Origin: Minisyncoccota bacterium
GTDB lineage: Bacteria; Patescibacteriota; Microgenomatia; UBA1400; PJMF01
Reading direction: 5' to 3'
Assembly (NCBI GenBank): GCA_003173865.1
Contig: PJMF01000014.1
Span: 1 to 35,381 of the forward strand
DNA length: 35,381 bases
This document shows, in pieces, positions 1 to 8,271 of this stretch; position 1 is the first letter of the stretch; every line of letters begins with the position of its first letter. The translations under genes were made by a program, and so were the position numbers. Under the pieces are notes generated by a model. The model was not told the origin of the DNA and did not search any database. It worked only from the letters and a program-made list of their open reading frames with translations.

Positions 1-74
1 TGTCAAGGGGGAGACTCGAACTCCCAACCTCCACGTTATGAGTGTGGCGCTCTAACCGGTTGAGCTACCCTGAC
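1..74 (-). tRNA. tRNA-Met(CAT), elongator type (or tRNA-Ile2)
   Basis: Read on the minus strand, positions 74 to 1 fold as a complete cloverleaf. The acceptor GTCAGGG pairs with CCTTGAC (one G-U), the D stem is GCTC/GAGC, the anticodon loop is CTCATAA (anticodon CAT), and the T arm is GGGAG-TTCGAGT-CTCCC. The discriminator base is A and CCA is not seen because the window ends there. The G1-C72 pair excludes an initiator. Base pair 31-39 is an A-C mismatch. Elongator Met and lysidine-modified Ile2 tRNAs share the CAT anticodon and cannot be separated by eye. Confidence 0.9.
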
Positions 75-110
75 GAGCAGAATACTTGAGCACAACTGGC
101 TCAGGGCAAG

Positions 111-116
111 ATTATA
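111..116 (-). promoter_or_regulatory. -10 box of the tRNA-Met promoter
   Basis: The minus strand reads TATAAT here, about 37 nt before the tRNA 5' end. No good -35 is visible. The 9-mer TCAGGGCAA occurs on both sides of it (101-109 and 122-130), 21 bp apart. Confidence 0.45.
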
Positions 117-178
117 GTATTTCAGGGCAATTTTTGCTAGGGTGCACTGATGTCTTTGTTTCTGATACACTGAATAAT

Positions 179-1879
179 ATGGCAGATTCAGACAATGAAA
201 AACCAAAGATAGACACATCACTAGTGGATGCTGAGAGAGAAAAAGAAAAGAGAGAACTTGAAGCTTTATTGAGTAAACTTGCTGATTCCGCTCGAAAAGC
301 ACTCGAAGCGAAAAACCAACAGGAGTTTACACCAACTTTAGAAGCAGTGATGACTCAGTTGCAGGGAATAGGTGAGTTACTTGTTGAGGCTCATAAACGT
401 CTCCCACCAGAACCTATAAAAGCGGTAGCAAATGAGGCTGCAGATTATTTAGGCACTTTATTAAAAAGTTTTGTTGTTAGGATCAAAGAAAATCCAGATC
501 TAGTTTCCGTTTCGAATGTTTTAGAAACTGTAGAGGTTCTAGAAAGAACTGTCTCTGCTCCAGGTTTCTTCGAGGCTTTAGCACAAAGAGTACTTGCTGC
601 AAAGGAACCAGTAGGTGCTCCAGAGGCTGAACCGCTCGAAAATCGTTTTATCAGCAATATGTTGCCTCCGTATGAAAGGGCTCGGGCTCTTATCCAGATG
701 GTCGAAAAATATATGTTTCCAAAAGCACGTAAACTTGCGTCGGAACCTACTCTCTATACAGTTGAACGTGTAGATCACGTGGCATTACTTACGCGAGAAG
801 TCCACGATCTTATAGCTGACTTAAATCCTGAAGCCAATAAACAAAATGTGCTTTTAGGAGAATTGCCAAATTTACCTATTTTGAAGGAAGCAGAGGCCGC
901 TCAAACTGCAGTAGAAATGAATATTGAAAGTTACTCAGGTGAATTAGCTACAGTTTCAATACTCTCTAGCTGGAATGAAATAGAAACAAAACGGAATCAG
1001 ATTGTAAATAGACTGGCCAATGATCAGCAGCAAATTGAAAAAATTCTGGGGTCTCTCTCTACAGAAAGAGCTTCTCAATCAACTCATTTAATAAATCGAC
1101 ACATACCTGAGGATCAAGCTAATACTGCCTTAGATACGGTTTTTAGTCCACCAACCGAGAAGCTGAAAACCTTACAGAAACAGCTAGAAGATCTGCGAAT
1201 TAATCTAGTTCATCAGGTAGTGAGAGGGAATATCAATATCTGTCGAACTCAAATTACAAAATTTACAGAATGTGACACACAAGCTAAAGCGCAGGAGCTT
1301 TATAACAGTTTGTCTAAAGTATTGAATGACAATTTAGCCCTCTTGAAAATGTATAAGAATGAAGAACTCGAAACCGTATTACAAGAAGTTTCAACTGAAT
1401 TACAAAATTCAAAGAACGAACGTCTTGGCGCGATAATTTTGAAGGACTTAGAGCAAAACCCCATATTTGAAACTGTGAGGAGAGGTTTGGAAAAAGGTGA
1501 AATTGGTCTGAAAACGGCAATGCACGACGCAAAAAGTATCTTAGATGGCGTCAAACAAGCATCATCCATTAATTTTGAGCGAACAAGATTTCATAATAGC
1601 ATCGGACTTGAAATGAACGAATGCAATGAACTCAAGATGCTTATCACAAGTGAAAAAAGACGTATTCTTCAATCCCTAGGTAATGCAGCTACAGCAACAG
1701 AAGCAATTATTCAAACGAAATTTCAGGGTCAAGAAAATGCAATTCACACATTAGCAGGGAAACTTGATATCCTAGCGGTTAAATTTGATCAAGCGTTGGA
1801 TGTCTTGAATTCATTGGCAAATGGTAGTTCTCTACCTCGAGTGATGATACTTGTAGAAAGTTTTCAAAATCAAGATTAG
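179..1879 (+). CDS. long helical protein of unknown function, N-terminal part (ends at an in-frame TAG)
   Basis: This is a 566-residue reading frame of unknown function. It is rich in Glu, Lys, Leu and Gln with almost no Gly or Pro, so it should be mostly alpha-helical with coiled-coil stretches. No signal peptide, membrane segment or catalytic motif is visible. The frame is open further upstream, but the ATG at 179 is preferred: it follows an extended -10-like TGATACACT (163-171) by 7 nt, and the upstream residues look like translated promoter DNA. The frame ends at TAG (1877-1879), yet the same frame stays open afterwards and continues into the ORF at 1925. The two pieces are probably one ~840-residue gene interrupted by a single stop. 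Confidence 0.75.
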   Translation: MADSDNEKPKIDTSLVDAEREKEKRELEALLSKLADSARKALEAKNQQEFTPTLEAVMTQLQGIGELLVEAHKRLPPEPIKAVANEAADYLGTLLKSFVVRIKENPDLVSVSNVLETVEVLERTVSAPGFFEALAQRVLAAKEPVGAPEAEPLENRFISNMLPPYERARALIQMVEKYMFPKARKLASEPTLYTVERVDHVALLTREVHDLIADLNPEANKQNVLLGELPNLPILKEAEAAQTAVEMNIESYSGELATVSILSSWNEIETKRNQIVNRLANDQQQIEKILGSLSTERASQSTHLINRHIPEDQANTALDTVFSPPTEKLKTLQKQLEDLRINLVHQVVRGNINICRTQITKFTECDTQAKAQELYNSLSKVLNDNLALLKMYKNEELETVLQEVSTELQNSKNERLGAIILKDLEQNPIFETVRRGLEKGEIGLKTAMHDAKSILDGVKQASSINFERTRFHNSIGLEMNECNELKMLITSEKRRILQSLGNAATATEAIIQTKFQGQENAIHTLAGKLDILAVKFDQALDVLNSLANGSSLPRVMILVESFQNQD

Positions 1880-1924
1880 TATACCACAGATACTGATCCA
1901 ATATTTGCTTCGATAAAATCAGAT

Positions 1925-2707
1925 ATGCTGACTTTAATTAAAATCAATACTTTAATTTCAAATAAAGGTGAAAGATGGCGAGAAAAAGTAGATGCTGAAG
2001 TTGATCAATTTACAATTAACGCTTTAAAAGTAAAATTTGGCGAATTGATTAAACGAGCTATAACGGAATATATAGATGACAGGAATCGTACAGGGAACGT
2101 CATTTTTGAAAAAATAAAGAAGACCACATATTCAACTATGGAATCTCTACTCAATGCGTTAAGTGAGATAAATCCTGAAACAGTGATTCGGCAGATGGAT
2201 GATAGCTATCCGCGGGAGATTGTTCTACAAAAATTAGTCGATGATATTAAATCAGTTCTTGGGCAGGCGACTCTTCAGACTTATCTCAGAGTACAAGGTG
2301 ACCCTCGTACAATGATTAAGCGATTACTTCAAACAGCAGGTGTTAGAGATACAAAGCTCGTAGATATCTGTCAAAATACTTTTTCTCAAGAAAATCCATT
2401 TTTTCAAGAAAAATTATGGTCAGCACATACACTTTTTATTGATATTTCGTCTGTAACCAATCAAAAGATAATCTTAGCCTTACAAGATATTGGATCAGAA
2501 ATGAAAATTTCAATTAAAGGTTCTGGAAACACAACGGAAGAAATAGATATGACTGAAGTGGCAAGAATAATAAAAAATTTTATCGATAAAGAATACCGCA
2601 TTGCATGGTTAAGAAAGCGTGATTTCAAAAATCTGATAGCACCAATTGTCGAAGCAACGGAAAAGTATCCACAGTTCACTCGAAAAATTCAAAGTATGGT
2701 CGCCTAG
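1925..2707 (+). CDS. continuation of the helical protein after the TAG (or separate 260-aa protein)
   Basis: This 260-residue frame is of unknown function. It is in exactly the same frame as the preceding ORF, and the 15 codons between that TAG and this ATG are all open (YTTDTDPIFASIKSD). It is therefore best read as the C-terminal part of the same protein. Translation could restart at the ATG at 1925, but no ribosome-binding site precedes it. Composition is similar to the upstream piece: charged, helical and without membrane segments. It ends with TAG, 1 bp from the convergent aquaporin gene. Confidence 0.6.
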   Translation: MLTLIKINTLISNKGERWREKVDAEVDQFTINALKVKFGELIKRAITEYIDDRNRTGNVIFEKIKKTTYSTMESLLNALSEINPETVIRQMDDSYPREIVLQKLVDDIKSVLGQATLQTYLRVQGDPRTMIKRLLQTAGVRDTKLVDICQNTFSQENPFFQEKLWSAHTLFIDISSVTNQKIILALQDIGSEMKISIKGSGNTTEEIDMTEVARIIKNFIDKEYRIAWLRKRDFKNLIAPIVEATEKYPQFTRKIQSMVA

Positions 2708-2708
2708 C

Positions 2709-3314
2709 CTACTCCCACCCATACACAATACTCGCCAGTGCCCCGCCGATACACGGTCCAACGATATAAAGAATTGCTGATGGCAAGTGTTGCCCAAAGT
2801 GACTCAAATCAAATAGCAACGGTCCGACTCCAACTGCAGGATTGTATGCCCCGCCAGAAATTGGTCCGCCGGCAAATGCACCGACCATGAGTGCCAAACC
2901 AATTGCTAAGCCAAAGTACTGATTGTTTTTCACTTCATTGCTTGCAGCTACGCGCAAAATAGTGTGAGTCAACAAGAAAGTAAATACAATTTCTACAATT
3001 AACGCAGTGATAAGTGAGACGCCAACTGCAGGCTGCGGAATGAAGAGAACACCTTTCAATAAATAATACATCGCCGCCGCACACACGCCCGCAATCATTT
3101 GAATGATCATGTAGCGGACGGCTTCATCGCTTTTGATTTTTTTGCTCAAAAGAAGGGTGAACGTTACTGCTGGATTGTAGTGAGCACCAGAAATATAACC
3201 GCCGGCATAGACCATCGCGATCAAGAAGCCTCCAATCGCAAGTGGATTACCAGTTAAGGCGACAACCAAAACTAAAAAAAACGTACCAATAAACTCAATC
3301 AGATATTTTTTCAT
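2709..3314 (-). CDS. aquaporin / MIP-family channel
   Basis: This is a 201-residue inner-membrane channel of the major intrinsic protein family, which conducts water or small neutral solutes. Both half-repeats carry the signature NPA: HYNPAVTF near residue 58 and AYNPAVGV near residue 163. About six hydrophobic helices are visible. The length is slightly shorter than AqpZ (about 230). The start is set at the ATG MKKYLIEF, which has AAAGGA 5 nt upstream; the longer frame above it lies inside the upstream gene. The first 20 bp overlap the end of the metal ATPase gene, so the two are probably co-transcribed and translationally coupled. Whether it conducts water, glycerol or another neutral solute cannot be told from these motifs. 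Confidence 0.9.
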   Translation of the reverse strand: MKKYLIEFIGTFFLVLVVALTGNPLAIGGFLIAMVYAGGYISGAHYNPAVTFTLLLSKKIKSDEAVRYMIIQMIAGVCAAAMYYLLKGVLFIPQPAVGVSLITALIVEIVFTFLLTHTILRVAASNEVKNNQYFGLAIGLALMVGAFAGGPISGGAYNPAVGVGPLLFDLSHFGQHLPSAILYIVGPCIGGALASIVYGWE

Positions 3315-5172
3315 AAAGTTCCTTTGATTCAATATACACCCGTAGCGCATTTAAAATCACGACGACATCGATCAGCTCTTGTAGCAGTGCTCCATACACC
3401 GGCTTGATGTAACCAAAAGTGGCCACAAGCATCAAGATAACGCTCAAACCGATTCCCACAAAAATGCATTGCCGCGCAATGTGCATTACCCGTTTGCTCA
3501 ATAAAAACACTTCGCCAACACGAGTCAAATCATCTACCATAATCACGATGTCACCCGCTTCGCTCGCAGCATTTGAACCACGACCTCCCATCGTAATACC
3601 CACTTCTGCTTTGGCAAGAGCTGGGGCATCATTAATACCATCACCCACCATTACTACCGGTGAGTAGTGTTTTTGTAAATTTTCTACAGCGTGTAATTTA
3701 TCTTCTGGTAAACACTCAGAAAGTACGTCTTTGATCCTTGCTTGCTGTGCGATTTGCTGCGCAACTTCTTTTTTATCACCAGTGGCCATGACTACTTTTT
3801 GGACGTGTACGGATAAAAATTCAAAAAAATGTTTGATGTGAGGGCGGACAGTATCGCTAAAAGAAATAGCGCCGATGATTGCTTCTTTATTTGCTAAGTA
3901 GATAAGCATCTGGCCAGACTCTTTGCGCTCCTGATGTTGTTTTTTTAATTCTTGAGAAATGTGAATGTGTTTTTGCTCAACAAAATTAAGTTTGCCTAAG
4001 TACCAAGTTTGATGATCGATTTCTGCCCTGACGCCACTGCCGAGATGCTCTTCAAAGTGTTCGGGCATCAGTAGCTGAAGTTTTTTTTCTTTGGCATATT
4101 GGGTCAGTGATTGAGCCAAAACGTGCACGGATAATTGATCTAAAGAAGCAGCTGTGACGAGGATTGTTTCGGCGTTTTCGTTTTGAAAAGAAAGGACCTC
4201 GTTTACTTTGGGAATTCCAAGTGTGAGAGTGCCCGTTTTATCAAAAATAAAACTTTTTGCTTGGCTAAGTTTTTCAATAACGCCGCCTTGTTTAATAATA
4301 ATGCCGCGCCGTGCGGCGCGGCTAATACCAGATGCAAATGCGATTGGTGTAGCCAAAATAAGAGGACACGGGGTGGCAACGACTAGTACCGCGAGTGCTC
4401 GAACTGGATCTCCCGAAATAGCCCACGCAACTGCGGCCAACAGAAATGCAGTTGCTGTAAACCACACGCTATACTTATCTGCTAAACGCACGAATGGCGC
4501 TTTATTTTTTTCTGCTTCACGCACTAATTTCACAATTTGTTCGTACTTACTTTCTGAACTTGGTCGCAGTGCACGCACTTCCAAAACACTTTCTTTGTTC
4601 CTGCTACCGCTCATGACGGAAGCGTGGAGTTGTTTCTCAACGGGGAGTGACTCGCCAGTTAATGCCGATTCATCAACGGAAGAAGTTCCCGCGATGACAA
4701 TGCCATCAACCGGAATTACTTCTCCTGATTTGATGACGACGACGTCACCGATCACGATTGATTCTACTTTGACATCCAGTAAATTTTGGCCATCTTTTTT
4801 ATGTGCCACAGTGGGGGCGCGCGAAAGTAATTCTGTGAGTTCTTTGCGAGCACGTCGTAATGCAAAACTTTCTAAAAATTCGCCCCCTGAAAGCATTAAC
4901 AGAATTACGGCTCCGGCTAAGTACTCATTAATCATCAGGCTTGATAAAATTCCTACTGCCGCGATCAAATCAACACCAAACTCTTTGCGCGCAAACGAAC
5001 GCAACATGTTAATCAAAAATGGCACGCTTCCCAAAAGTAATACCCAGAAAAGAAATATATTCGCGACTTCTTGGAAATTCATTACATAGAGTAGCCCTGA
5101 AAAAATGAGACCACTGAGCAGGATTAAGGGAATTGAGAGTTCTATACGATGAAGGAGTTTAGAAAGTGTCAC
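3295..5172 (-). CDS. P1B-type heavy-metal-transporting ATPase, TPC class
   Basis: This 625-residue P-type ATPase has all core motifs: TGES in the actuator domain, DKTGTLT with the phosphorylated Asp near residue 311, and GDGINDAP in the hinge. The membrane metal-site motif reads ATPCPLILATP (about residue 269), i.e. TPC instead of the CPC of copper and zinc/cadmium pumps. There is no N-terminal metal-binding HMA domain or Cys/His tail. The nucleotide-domain HP motif appears as HV (SVHVLAQSL). The metal is therefore uncertain; TPC pumps are not classical Cu or Zn exporters. The GTG start lies 6 nt after a TATAAT box, so the message is probably leaderless. It overlaps the aquaporin gene. Confidence 0.93.
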   Translation of the reverse strand: MTLSKLLHRIELSIPLILLSGLIFSGLLYVMNFQEVANIFLFWVLLLGSVPFLINMLRSFARKEFGVDLIAAVGILSSLMINEYLAGAVILLMLSGGEFLESFALRRARKELTELLSRAPTVAHKKDGQNLLDVKVESIVIGDVVVIKSGEVIPVDGIVIAGTSSVDESALTGESLPVEKQLHASVMSGSRNKESVLEVRALRPSSESKYEQIVKLVREAEKNKAPFVRLADKYSVWFTATAFLLAAVAWAISGDPVRALAVLVVATPCPLILATPIAFASGISRAARRGIIIKQGGVIEKLSQAKSFIFDKTGTLTLGIPKVNEVLSFQNENAETILVTAASLDQLSVHVLAQSLTQYAKEKKLQLLMPEHFEEHLGSGVRAEIDHQTWYLGKLNFVEQKHIHISQELKKQHQERKESGQMLIYLANKEAIIGAISFSDTVRPHIKHFFEFLSVHVQKVVMATGDKKEVAQQIAQQARIKDVLSECLPEDKLHAVENLQKHYSPVVMVGDGINDAPALAKAEVGITMGGRGSNAASEAGDIVIMVDDLTRVGEVFLLSKRVMHIARQCIFVGIGLSVILMLVATFGYIKPVYGALLQELIDVVVILNALRVYIESKELYEKISD

Positions 5173-5178
5173 CTAGTT

Positions 5179-5184
5179 ATTATA
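5179..5184 (-). promoter_or_regulatory. -10 box of the ATPase-aquaporin operon
   Basis: The minus strand reads TATAAT, then AACTAG, then the GTG start at 5172. The predicted +1 falls on the start codon. The -35 region overlaps the divergent small-RNA promoter, so the two may compete. Confidence 0.6.
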
Positions 5185-5192
5185 TGCGTTTA

Positions 5193-5220
5193 TTGACTGG
5201 TAGCGAAACTGATTTATAAT
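5193..5220 (+). promoter_or_regulatory. near-consensus sigma70 promoter for a small RNA
   Basis: TTGACT (5193-5198), a 16-bp spacer and TATAAT (5215-5220). It is among the best -35/-10 pairs in the window and faces a stretch with no plus-strand gene. Confidence 0.7.
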
Positions 5221-5225
5221 AGAAA

Positions 5226-5284
5226 GCTAGATAACCTCGGCCAGAAGTTCATATACTTCACATCATAGGCGGAGGTTTTTTATT
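5226..5284 (+). ncRNA. candidate small RNA ending in an intrinsic terminator
   Basis: Starting about 7 nt after the promoter at 5215-5220, this ~57-nt stretch contains nested pairing. AACCTC (5233-5238) pairs with GAGGTT (5272-5277), GCC (5240-5242) with GGC (5268-5270), and GAAGT (5244-5248) with ACTTC (5255-5259). It runs into TTTTTT. The T-run exists only on the plus strand, so the structure does not terminate the flanking minus-strand genes. No ORF follows on this strand. I do not recognise the RNA family. It could also be a short attenuated leader that has lost its gene. Confidence 0.55.
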
Positions 5285-5318
5285 TCCAGGGAAAGAAAGA
5301 AATTAAGTAAATTCTTTT

Positions 5319-6749
5319 TCAAGAACACGTTTTAAGAAAATTATTTGACAAAAGACTGTAGTCCACTAAATCGACTTTCCCATCGGCATTTAAATCGGCA
5401 CGGGGGTCAGGCAAAGGGCTTTTCAAGAAGTTATTAGCCACAATAGAGTAATCTAGTAAATCGACTTTTTTATCGCCATTAGTATCTCCAACACACACGG
5501 ACAGTGGACAAAAACCACCAATAGGTACAGCAATTTCGCAAGGAGGAGTACTATCTAAGCATGCTGGTCGAGGGACACATGCTGATACTGTTCCTAACGG
5601 TGGAATAGGTGATGTATTTATTGAACCAAATGTGTTTGTTGCGTAATACGGCAAAGAAATTCCATCTGCAAATGCATTTTGGGCTGCGGCTGTGCTTTCG
5701 ATAATATAACTACTACCGGTGTCAGAGTTCCAGTTGAACCATACAATTGCTTTAATTAACGGAAAGTTGTTTGGTAGTTGTGTTTTCAGCGCATCAGTAA
5801 TCCATGCAGCTTTGCTTACACCAGAACCTTTATCTGCACCCCATTCATCAGATGCAAACTCACCGAGCATCAGAGGCTTTTTAGGAGCAACCGAAGTAAT
5901 TTCAGTGTAGCTATTTTTGAGACCATAAGTAGTATCGCCACCAAATACTTTATTAAATGTGAGCCAATTTTTAAAGTCCTTGTTGTATCCATCTAAACAG
6001 GTCCAATCAACATATGCATCGCCAGGATAGAGCTGTGACATAGGCACAGTTTGTCCACCACTAATATTTGGACACCACACCCACGTGACGTTAGTTGCCC
6101 CTTCGCGGACAAAAATATCATGTACATGACGCCAGGCAGCAATATAGTCTGCGGGGGTGTTTCCATTAATGGCAACATTGGTAGAAGGATTTTTGGCTGT
6201 GCCCCATGGGAATTGCCACCAACCATTCATCTCCCAATCAAAACGTAAGAAAAATGGATGATTCCACGCTTTTGCAGCGCGTGCCCATGTCGTGACGTAC
6301 GCGTCAAAGGTCTGACCCTTAAATCCTTTCACATTTCCTTGTGCAATATTCTTGAGCGAAAATTCTGGTTGATTTGGTCCATTATTGTAGTCCCATGAGC
6401 CCCAGTTCATTAAAGGAATCGCGCCGCGGGCGCGGACTGTGTCAAAAAGGCTAGGTACAAAAGGAACGTAGCCATTCGGCCAACCTTTTGCGTTGTACCA
6501 AGGTGTGCTGAACGAAAGAATGGAAACTTTTTTCTTTGCATTTGTTTCGAATTTACTCCAGGTATTTAAATCCCAAGGAGCAGTTCCGTAGTTTGGGCCA
6601 TACTGCGTTCCCGAAAGATATCCGCCCCAATAGACTTGTGGCGTTGAGGTACTGAGAGCAACTGCCACTTGTGGAGATATTAGAAAAGAAACTGATAAAA
6701 AAAAGCTGAAAGAAATAAAAAAGATTTTTTTCATTACAGTTGCATTCAT
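5319..6749 (-). CDS. secreted GH26-like beta-mannanase with C-terminal dockerin-like domain
   Basis: The 476-residue protein begins with a signal peptide (basic MKK, then a long hydrophobic run ending near AVA). The catalytic part resembles glycoside hydrolase family 26: LRFDWEMNGWW holds the expected acid/base Glu and MLGEFASDE the nucleophile Glu. GH26 enzymes act mostly on beta-mannans, less often on xylan or mixed glucans. The last ~60 residues are two calcium-loop repeats, DTNGDKKVDLLDY and DLNADGKVDLVDY, typical of type I dockerins or of related repeats in cell-surface proteins. The ATG directly after the upstream TAA was chosen; the internal MKK (ATG at 6734) is possible. It lies at the end of the flavin operon but is functionally different. 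Confidence 0.85.
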   Translation of the reverse strand: MNATVMKKIFFISFSFFLSVSFLISPQVAVALSTSTPQVYWGGYLSGTQYGPNYGTAPWDLNTWSKFETNAKKKVSILSFSTPWYNAKGWPNGYVPFVPSLFDTVRARGAIPLMNWGSWDYNNGPNQPEFSLKNIAQGNVKGFKGQTFDAYVTTWARAAKAWNHPFFLRFDWEMNGWWQFPWGTAKNPSTNVAINGNTPADYIAAWRHVHDIFVREGATNVTWVWCPNISGGQTVPMSQLYPGDAYVDWTCLDGYNKDFKNWLTFNKVFGGDTTYGLKNSYTEITSVAPKKPLMLGEFASDEWGADKGSGVSKAAWITDALKTQLPNNFPLIKAIVWFNWNSDTGSSYIIESTAAAQNAFADGISLPYYATNTFGSINTSPIPPLGTVSACVPRPACLDSTPPCEIAVPIGGFCPLSVCVGDTNGDKKVDLLDYSIVANNFLKSPLPDPRADLNADGKVDLVDYSLLSNNFLKTCS

Positions 6750-6750
6750 T

Positions 6751-8271
6751 TTATACAAACCCAGGAAAGTAATCTACTTTAATTTGTTTTTTCTTTACAC
6801 CAAGATTGGCAAGAAGTTTTTCGTAACCTATCACCATTGCATTTGGTCCCGATAAGTAAAAGGTACGTTCCATAAAATCTGGGACCTTTTTCTTCAGTAT
6901 CTCGGGGGTGAGACGACCAGTTAATCCAGGCCAGTTGTTGGGAGCTTTTTTCGCGTCACTTAACAAGTAATAGACTTTAGTACCAATTTTTTTGCGGGCC
7001 GTATCAATAACATCATTGTACACAACTTCATCGACCGTTTTATTTGCGAAAAATAAAGTAATATCACGCTTTTCTTTTTTATCAATTAAGTACTTCAACA
7101 TACTGCGGAATGGTGTCACGCCAATGCCACCCGCAATGAAAACGAGTTTTTGGTTGGGATCCTTTGGTAACGTAAAATCTCCGGACAGTTGCGCGGCGAC
7201 GATTTGTTGGCCTGGTTTTAAATTGAGCAATTTTTTTTTATACTCACTTGCGGGTTCGTAAAATCTCACACCCATGCGAATTTCTTTCTCAGTTGGCGAA
7301 GACGCAATCGTGAAGTACCGGCGATTGCCACGATCATCAATTGGTACATCTGCCAGTGTCCATTCTAAGTATTGACCAGCATCAAACGGCATTGGCTCAG
7401 GAAGATCAAAAATAAAGTCGTACACATCACCTTGTTTATTAGCCAGAATTTTTTTCTTCAAAGGCAAAAATAATTTTGCTTTCGGACTTACTGCGTAGGA
7501 AAAGAGATTTCCGACCACAAGTGCCAACTCAGGTGTTGAAGAAAAGAAGCCAACTTGCAGTTGAGGAGTGAAAAGAAATCCCACTAGCGCGCCATAAATA
7601 CTTTGCAGAAAAGCAGTAGGCGGAGTAGTGAGTGGCTCAGTGATCATCACAAATGCAAAGAAAAGAATTGGTGTATCAAGAAAAGTTTTCTCAATAATCG
7701 TGAATAGGTCATTGCCCCGAAGCAGGCTAAACCCAAAAATTGTTGCAAGCGCGGCAGCGAAAAAATAAAACGCTAAGTCAAAACGACGAACTTTACGGAC
7801 AATCACTAGACCGGATAAAACAAACGGCAACATCACCGCAGTTCCGATCCACCACGTTGCTGAACCTTCGGTGGTGAAAGCAATGATGACAGCTGCGACT
7901 GCAACTGGATTAAAGAGATGTTTGCGCTTGATCGCAAACATAAATTTTGACGCCACTGTCCATCCTGCAGCCCAGAAAAAAATCGGCAGATCATGGTAAC
8001 TTTTGATTGGAGATAAAATTAAGGCCAAGATAAGTGCCGAAATGTAAATTGATTCGATATTTGTGGGCGCGTCAAACGCCCAAGCAAAAATCCAGTTACC
8101 AATAGCACACACGATCAGCAAAAATCCAGTTGAGAATAAAAGTGCCAATGGAGAAAAAGGAAGCAAGTGAAAAGTTGCCAGAACAGCTGCGACACCGATT
8201 AACAAGGCAAGGTAATAAAGTACTAATCGATACATCGTGATGGAGTTTAAAAAATCATCAATAAACTTCAT
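6751..8271 (-). CDS. NqrB/RnfD-like membrane domain fused to NqrF-like FAD/NAD(P)H reductase
   Basis: This 506-residue fusion has an N-terminal half (about 1-270) with roughly ten hydrophobic helices. They resemble NqrB/RnfD, including LFNPVAVA and MITEPLTTPP, the counterpart of the family's TDPV segment. The C-terminal half is a ferredoxin-NADP-reductase module: RRYFTIASSP for FAD, GGIGVTPFRSML for the nicotinamide nucleotide, and a terminal FPG. Such a protein could take electrons from NAD(P)H in the cytoplasm and pass them through the membrane. It starts at ATG with a strong GGAGGAG, in a 4-bp ATGA overlap with apbE. No clear SGAT flavinylation site is seen in this protein itself. Confidence 0.85.
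   Translation of the reverse strand: MKFIDDFLNSITMYRLVLYYLALLIGVAAVLATFHLLPFSPLALLFSTGFLLIVCAIGNWIFAWAFDAPTNIESIYISALILALILSPIKSYHDLPIFFWAAGWTVASKFMFAIKRKHLFNPVAVAAVIIAFTTEGSATWWIGTAVMLPFVLSGLVIVRKVRRFDLAFYFFAAALATIFGFSLLRGNDLFTIIEKTFLDTPILFFAFVMITEPLTTPPTAFLQSIYGALVGFLFTPQLQVGFFSSTPELALVVGNLFSYAVSPKAKLFLPLKKKILANKQGDVYDFIFDLPEPMPFDAGQYLEWTLADVPIDDRGNRRYFTIASSPTEKEIRMGVRFYEPASEYKKKLLNLKPGQQIVAAQLSGDFTLPKDPNQKLVFIAGGIGVTPFRSMLKYLIDKKEKRDITLFFANKTVDEVVYNDVIDTARKKIGTKVYYLLSDAKKAPNNWPGLTGRLTPEILKKKVPDFMERTFYLSGPNAMVIGYEKLLANLGVKKKQIKVDYFPGFV

Noticed and set aside
1877-1879. General TAG reassignment
   Set aside because: TAG ends several other normal genes in the window, including infB and the aquaporin.
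4208-5089. 293-codon plus-strand frame inside the metal ATPase
   Set aside because: It is antisense to a gene with all P-type ATPase motifs, and its low-complexity composition is typical of a shadow frame.
5233-5284. Terminator of the minus-strand genes
   Set aside because: The T-run follows the stem only on the plus strand.
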